From Phycisphaerae bacterium (GTDB taxonomy: Bacteria > Planctomycetota > Phycisphaerae > Sedimentisphaerales > Anaerohalosphaeraceae): a DNA stretch of 11,700 bases. The notes under the pieces were generated by a model. That model made no database searches. It saw only the letters and a list, made by a program, of their open reading frames with translations, and had not been told where the DNA came from. Below, in pieces: positions 8,955 to 11,700 of this stretch. Each line of letters begins with the position of its first letter. The stretch's first letter is position 1. The stretch spans positions 1-11,700 of the forward strand of contig SKKI01000003.1 in assembly GCA_007121565.1 (NCBI GenBank), in the 5' to 3' direction. The translations under genes were made by a program, and so were the position numbers.

Positions 8955-9554
8955 TTATGCCATCGAAACCGTTTCGGCCGAGGCCACTTCCACCACACGC
9001 TCAACCAGCCGGGCAATATCAAACGGCTTTTTCATAAAATCGGCCGCTCCGGCCTCCAAAAGTCCGGCGATCTCTTCCTGGTTAACCACGCCGCTGACAA
9101 TAATGATGCGGATATTGGCAAAATGCGGGTTGCGCTTGATGGTCTGGCAGACCACATTGCCGTTAACATCCGGCAGCATATAGTCCAGAATCATCACATC
9201 CGGCAAAAACTGCTGGGTCACCAGCCCCGCGTCATAGCCGCTGCTGGCGGTGCGCACCTCAAATCGCCCGTCCCGATTCAAGACATCCACCATCAACTCA
9301 ACGATCTCAGGGTCGTCATCGACGATCAAAATCTTGATTTTGTCCGCACGCTCCGAAGCCAGATGATCCAGCGGAATACCGTTTTCCTTCATAAAACGAA
9401 GCAGGCTCTCCCGCGGGATCCGCCGAAACCGCGAGCCGGGGACGCGAAAGCCATCCAACTTTCCGGAGTCAAAACATCGAATAATAGTCTGCTGGCTGAT
9501 GTTGCAGATCTCCGCCGCTTGCCCGGTCGTAAACAAATTCTTCATCTTATCCAT
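8955..9554 (-). CDS. Response regulator with N-terminal excisionase/MerR-like HTH and C-terminal receiver domain
   Basis: A 199-residue protein. Residues about 7-58 form an excisionase-family (HTH_17-like) DNA-binding domain, with TTGQAAEICNISQQTIIRCF followed by the wing motif GKLDGFRVPGSRFRR. A receiver domain spans about 72-192 with D79/D80, phospho-acceptor D124 in MILDYMLPD, S154 in IIVSG and K176 in MKKPFD. Most response regulators place the receiver first, so the order is reversed. It probably binds DNA under control of phosphorylation by the adjacent HDOD kinase. The excisionase-like fold could instead serve protein contacts. The start at 9554 is supported by AGAGG six bases upstream; a second ATG at 9545 is too far from it. 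It is the first gene of the minus-strand operon, opposite the divergent purF. Own-promoter binding is a reasonable guess given the repeats upstream. Confidence 0.9.
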   Translation of the reverse strand: MDKMKNLFTTGQAAEICNISQQTIIRCFDSGKLDGFRVPGSRFRRIPRESLLRFMKENGIPLDHLASERADKIKILIVDDDPEIVELMVDVLNRDGRFEVRTASSGYDAGLVTQQFLPDVMILDYMLPDVNGNVVCQTIKRNPHFANIRIIIVSGVVNQEEIAGLLEAGAADFMKKPFDIARLVERVVEVASAETVSMA

Positions 9555-9613
9555 TTTCTGCCTCTTGCAATAAGTAGTGTTCCTGCATCCTGCCCAAACT
9601 GCGTTACTTGACT

Positions 9614-9643
9614 AAATTAACTATCGGCATAGTATCCTGTCAA
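9614..9643 (-). promoter_or_regulatory. Candidate promoter for the HTH-receiver/HDOD-kinase/cupin operon
   Basis: On the minus strand a perfect TTGACA (9643-9638) is followed after 17-18 bases by TTAATT or TAATTT (9620-9614), a poor -10 match. This would start transcription roughly 55-60 bases before the ATG at 9554. The -35 is convincing and the -10 is weak, as expected of an activated or regulated promoter. Confidence 0.4.
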
Positions 9644-9670
9644 GCATTAATAATTGTTCTTTATAATGCT
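9643..9670. repeat. Inverted repeat AGCATTA-N14-TAATGCT, possible operator
   Basis: Perfect 7-base arms (9643-9649 and 9664-9670) are separated by 14 AT-rich bases. The arm centres are 21 bases apart, about two helical turns, as for a dimeric regulator binding one DNA face. The left arm touches the -35 of the minus-strand promoter, and the repeat lies immediately upstream of it. The loop is too long and the stem too AT-rich for a good terminator. Function is inferred. Confidence 0.5.
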
Positions 9671-9734
9671 GAAAATCGGCGAATTATCGTTCCCGCCCCG
9701 CGACGCTGAACCGCTCAAATCCGGCAAAAATGGA

Positions 9735-9763
9735 TTGACTTGCGTCCCTCAAGCCGATACAGT
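9735..9763 (+). promoter_or_regulatory. Sigma70-type promoter for the purF-purM operon
   Basis: TTGACT (9735-9740, five of six consensus bases), a 17-base spacer and TACAGT (9758-9763, four of six). Transcription would start near 9770, giving a leader of about 33 bases before the purF ATG at 9803. That is too short for a riboswitch, so any purine control would have to act at the promoter. Confidence 0.6.
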
Positions 9764-9802
9764 ACACAGATAACCACCCAAATCTCTAACATATGAGGAC
9801 TT

Positions 9803-11242
9803 ATGACAGATAAAAAAGAAGAATGCGGGTTGTTCGGCATTTACGGCGATCCGCAAGCGGTTCATAAAGCATATTTCGCGATGCACAGTCTCCAGCATCG
9901 CGGCCAGGAATCCGCCGGTATCGCCAGCAGCGACGGCGATTATATTCAGTGCTTCACCGGGATGGGGCAGGTCAGCCGGGTCTTTCGCGCCGGCCGCGGA
10001 ATCCTGGAACGCCTCGATAATTCCATCGCTATCGGCCATGTCCGCTATTCGACGACCGGCTCGAGCAGTCCCATCAACGCCCAGCCGTTTTTGAGCGAAT
10101 ACTCCCGCGGCCAGGTGGCCGTGGCCCACAACGGCAATCTGATCAACGCCTCGCTGCTGCGGGATGAATACGAAGCCTACGGCCACATCTTCCGAACCAC
10201 CAACGACACCGAAATCATCGTCCACCTGATGGCCAAGCCCACGCACGTCAGCAAGCCCGATCCGCTGGGCCACGTGCTGAACCATCTGCAGGGGGCCTTT
10301 TCACTGGTCTTTCTGTTTCCCGACCGCATTGAGGCGGGGCGCGATCCGTTTGGCATTCGCCCGCTGTGTATTGGCAAAACACAGGACGGGGCCTATTGCG
10401 TCGCCAGTGAAACCTGTGCACTGGACGCCATCGAGGCCGAGTACATTCGCGACGTCGAACCCGGCGAAATTGTCACCCTGGACCACCGGGGACTGACCAG
10501 CCGCTATTTCGTACAGCCCGGCACCGTCACACCGGCACACTGTATCTTTGAGCACGTTTACTTTGCCAAACAAAGCAGCATCATCTTCGGCGACAATGTT
10601 CACGAAGTCCGCAAGCGCAGCGGCGCCCGCCTGGCCCGTGAATATCCGGTCCCGGCAGACGTGGTCATTCCCGTGCCGGACTCGGGCACTTCCGCAGCCA
10701 TCGGCTACGCCGCTGAAAGCAACATCCCGTTCGATATGGGATTTGTGCGAAGCCACTATATCGGCCGGTCCTTTATCGCACCCACACAGATCATGCGGGA
10801 TATGGCCGTCAAGCTCAAGCTGACGGTTGTCAAAAACGCCGTGCGCGGCAAACGCGTCGTGGTCGTGGATGATTCGGTGGTGCGCGGCACGACAACCCGC
10901 GGCAAAATCAAATCCCTCCGTCAGGCCGGCGCCAAAGAAGTCCATATGCGCGTCGCCTGTCCGCCGGTCAAGTACCCGTGCTTTTACGGCGTCGATTTCC
11001 CCACCCACGAGGAGCTGCTGGCCAATCAGAAAACCGATATGGAAGACATCCGTCAATTCCTCGGTGTTGACAGCATCGGCTATCTGTCGCTGGAAGGACT
11101 GCTGGACAGCGCCTCGCTGCCGTCGGATCACTACTGCGCCGCCTGCTGGAGCGGGCGCTATCCGATTCCCATCAACAGCGCCGTTAACAAATTCTCAATG
11201 GAACGACATCAAATGCAGTTGTTTGAGGACATCGAGCTGTAA
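9803..11242 (+). CDS. purF: Amidophosphoribosyltransferase PurF
   Basis: A 479-residue enzyme for the first committed step of purine synthesis: PRPP plus glutamine gives phosphoribosylamine. The glutamine amidotransferase half (about 8-235) starts at nucleophile C8 (ECGLFGIYG), after a seven-residue leader that is probably cleaved. It also has R81 in GHVRYSTTG, N110-G111 in AHNGNL and D135 in NDTE. The phosphoribosyltransferase half carries the PRPP loop VVVVDDSVVRGTT (352-364) and VPDSG (291-295). C247, C393, C445 and C448 sit where the Bacillus-type enzyme holds a [4Fe-4S] cluster; the C247-to-C393 spacing of 146 matches the B. subtilis ligands as I recall them. The leader and cysteines mark it as the Fe-S, propeptide-processed class. 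GAGGA (9795-9799) lies only three bases before the ATG, an unusually tight spacing. Its TAA is followed at once by the purM ATG. Confidence 0.97.
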   Translation: MTDKKEECGLFGIYGDPQAVHKAYFAMHSLQHRGQESAGIASSDGDYIQCFTGMGQVSRVFRAGRGILERLDNSIAIGHVRYSTTGSSSPINAQPFLSEYSRGQVAVAHNGNLINASLLRDEYEAYGHIFRTTNDTEIIVHLMAKPTHVSKPDPLGHVLNHLQGAFSLVFLFPDRIEAGRDPFGIRPLCIGKTQDGAYCVASETCALDAIEAEYIRDVEPGEIVTLDHRGLTSRYFVQPGTVTPAHCIFEHVYFAKQSSIIFGDNVHEVRKRSGARLAREYPVPADVVIPVPDSGTSAAIGYAAESNIPFDMGFVRSHYIGRSFIAPTQIMRDMAVKLKLTVVKNAVRGKRVVVVDDSVVRGTTTRGKIKSLRQAGAKEVHMRVACPPVKYPCFYGVDFPTHEELLANQKTDMEDIRQFLGVDSIGYLSLEGLLDSASLPSDHYCAACWSGRYPIPINSAVNKFSMERHQMQLFEDIEL

Positions 11243-11700
11243 ATGGCAAAACAACAAACCCTCAGCTATCAGCAAGCCGGCGTCAGCATTGACGCCAACG
11301 ACGCGATGGTACGCCGCATCGGCCGCAGCGTCAAATCCACCTACGGCCCGCGCGTCATGGCGCTGAACAATGGTTTTGCCGGCCTGTTTCGCCTGGATTA
11401 CGACGAAAAACTGTTCAAAAAAAATTATAAAAACCCCGTGCTGGTCGCCTGTACCGACGGCATCGGCACAAAGATTCTCATCGCCCGACAGGCCGCCCGG
11501 TTCGGCACGCTCGGCATCGACCTGGTAGCGATGAGCGTCAACGATATGATTGTCCAGGGCGCCGAGCCGCTGTTTTTCCTGGACTACCTGGCCGTGCATC
11601 AATTAGAGCCGATGCGGGTCGCCGAGATGGTCGAGAGCATTGCCGCCGGCTGCCGGCTGGCCGATTGCGCCCTGATCGGCGGCGAGACGGCCGAGATGCC
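11243..11700 (+). CDS. purM: Phosphoribosylformylglycinamidine cyclo-ligase (AIR synthetase) PurM, N-terminal part
   Basis: The first 152 codons of PurM, the fifth purine step, which closes the imidazole ring of AIR from FGAM using ATP. The frame runs off the right edge; the family is usually about 340-350 residues, so a little under half is visible. Diagnostic motifs are SYQQAGVSID (8-17), CTDGIGTKI (70-78), AMSVNDMIVQGAEPLFFLDY (96-115) and LIGGETAEM at the edge (144-152). The ATG follows the purF stop with no gap, so translation is probably coupled; a GAGGA lies 14 bases upstream inside purF. An eight-A run at 11417-11424 (Phe-Lys-Lys-Asn) is a spot where sequencing slips occur, but the frame stays intact across it. 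With purF it forms part of a purine operon continuing to the right. Confidence 0.95.
   Translation, partial: MAKQQTLSYQQAGVSIDANDAMVRRIGRSVKSTYGPRVMALNNGFAGLFRLDYDEKLFKKNYKNPVLVACTDGIGTKILIARQAARFGTLGIDLVAMSVNDMIVQGAEPLFFLDYLAVHQLEPMRVAEMVESIAAGCRLADCALIGGETAEM

Noticed and set aside
9753..9760. GCCGATAC, resembling a flagellar sigma28 -10 element, with a similar GCCGATAG on the minus strand
   Set aside because: Neither copy has a TAAA-like -35 at the needed spacing, and the plus copy overlaps a better sigma70 promoter for purF, a housekeeping gene.

Overview
The window is protein-coding DNA of moderately high GC content (judged by eye) from a Gram-negative-type bacterium. A flagellar-type chemotaxis cluster with CheX and CheD, an HDOD-histidine kinase, and a receiver protein with an excisionase-like N-terminal domain together suggest a planctomycete (Phycisphaerae/Sedimentisphaerales-like) or a deltaproteobacterium-like lineage. 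I lean to the former by resemblance only. No rRNA, tRNA, mobile element or CRISPR array is visible.

Region 1 (1-6281, plus strand) is a chemotaxis signalling operon. In order it holds the C-terminal HPt end of a gene entering from the left, a stand-alone receiver protein, CheY, CheX, CheA, CheR, CheD and CheB. Gaps are short, and the later genes overlap or nearly abut (cheA/cheR, cheR/cheD, cheD/cheB), which implies co-transcription and translational coupling. The kinase is CheA, the motor-facing regulator is most likely CheY, and CheX is the probable CheY-P phosphatase. CheR, CheB and CheD carry out receptor methylation, demethylation and deamidation. No receptor (MCP) and no separate CheW is present in the window.

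Region 2 (6323-9554, minus strand, convergent with cheB) looks like a three-gene operon read right to left: an HTH-receiver protein, a 745-residue soluble HDOD-histidine kinase and a small cupin. The first two look like a cognate two-component pair with unusual architecture. The role of the cupin is unknown.

Region 3 (9555-9802) is the only substantial intergenic region, 248 bases between divergent genes. It holds a good sigma70-type promoter for purF, a plausible minus-strand promoter for the HTH-receiver gene, and two inverted repeats that could be operators.

Region 4 (9803-11700, plus strand) starts a purine biosynthesis operon: purF is complete, and purM starts immediately after its stop codon and runs off the right edge.

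Most of the window is well-understood biology. The less-described parts are the HTH-receiver/HDOD-kinase/cupin operon with its upstream repeats, and the unassigned N-terminal segment of CheA.
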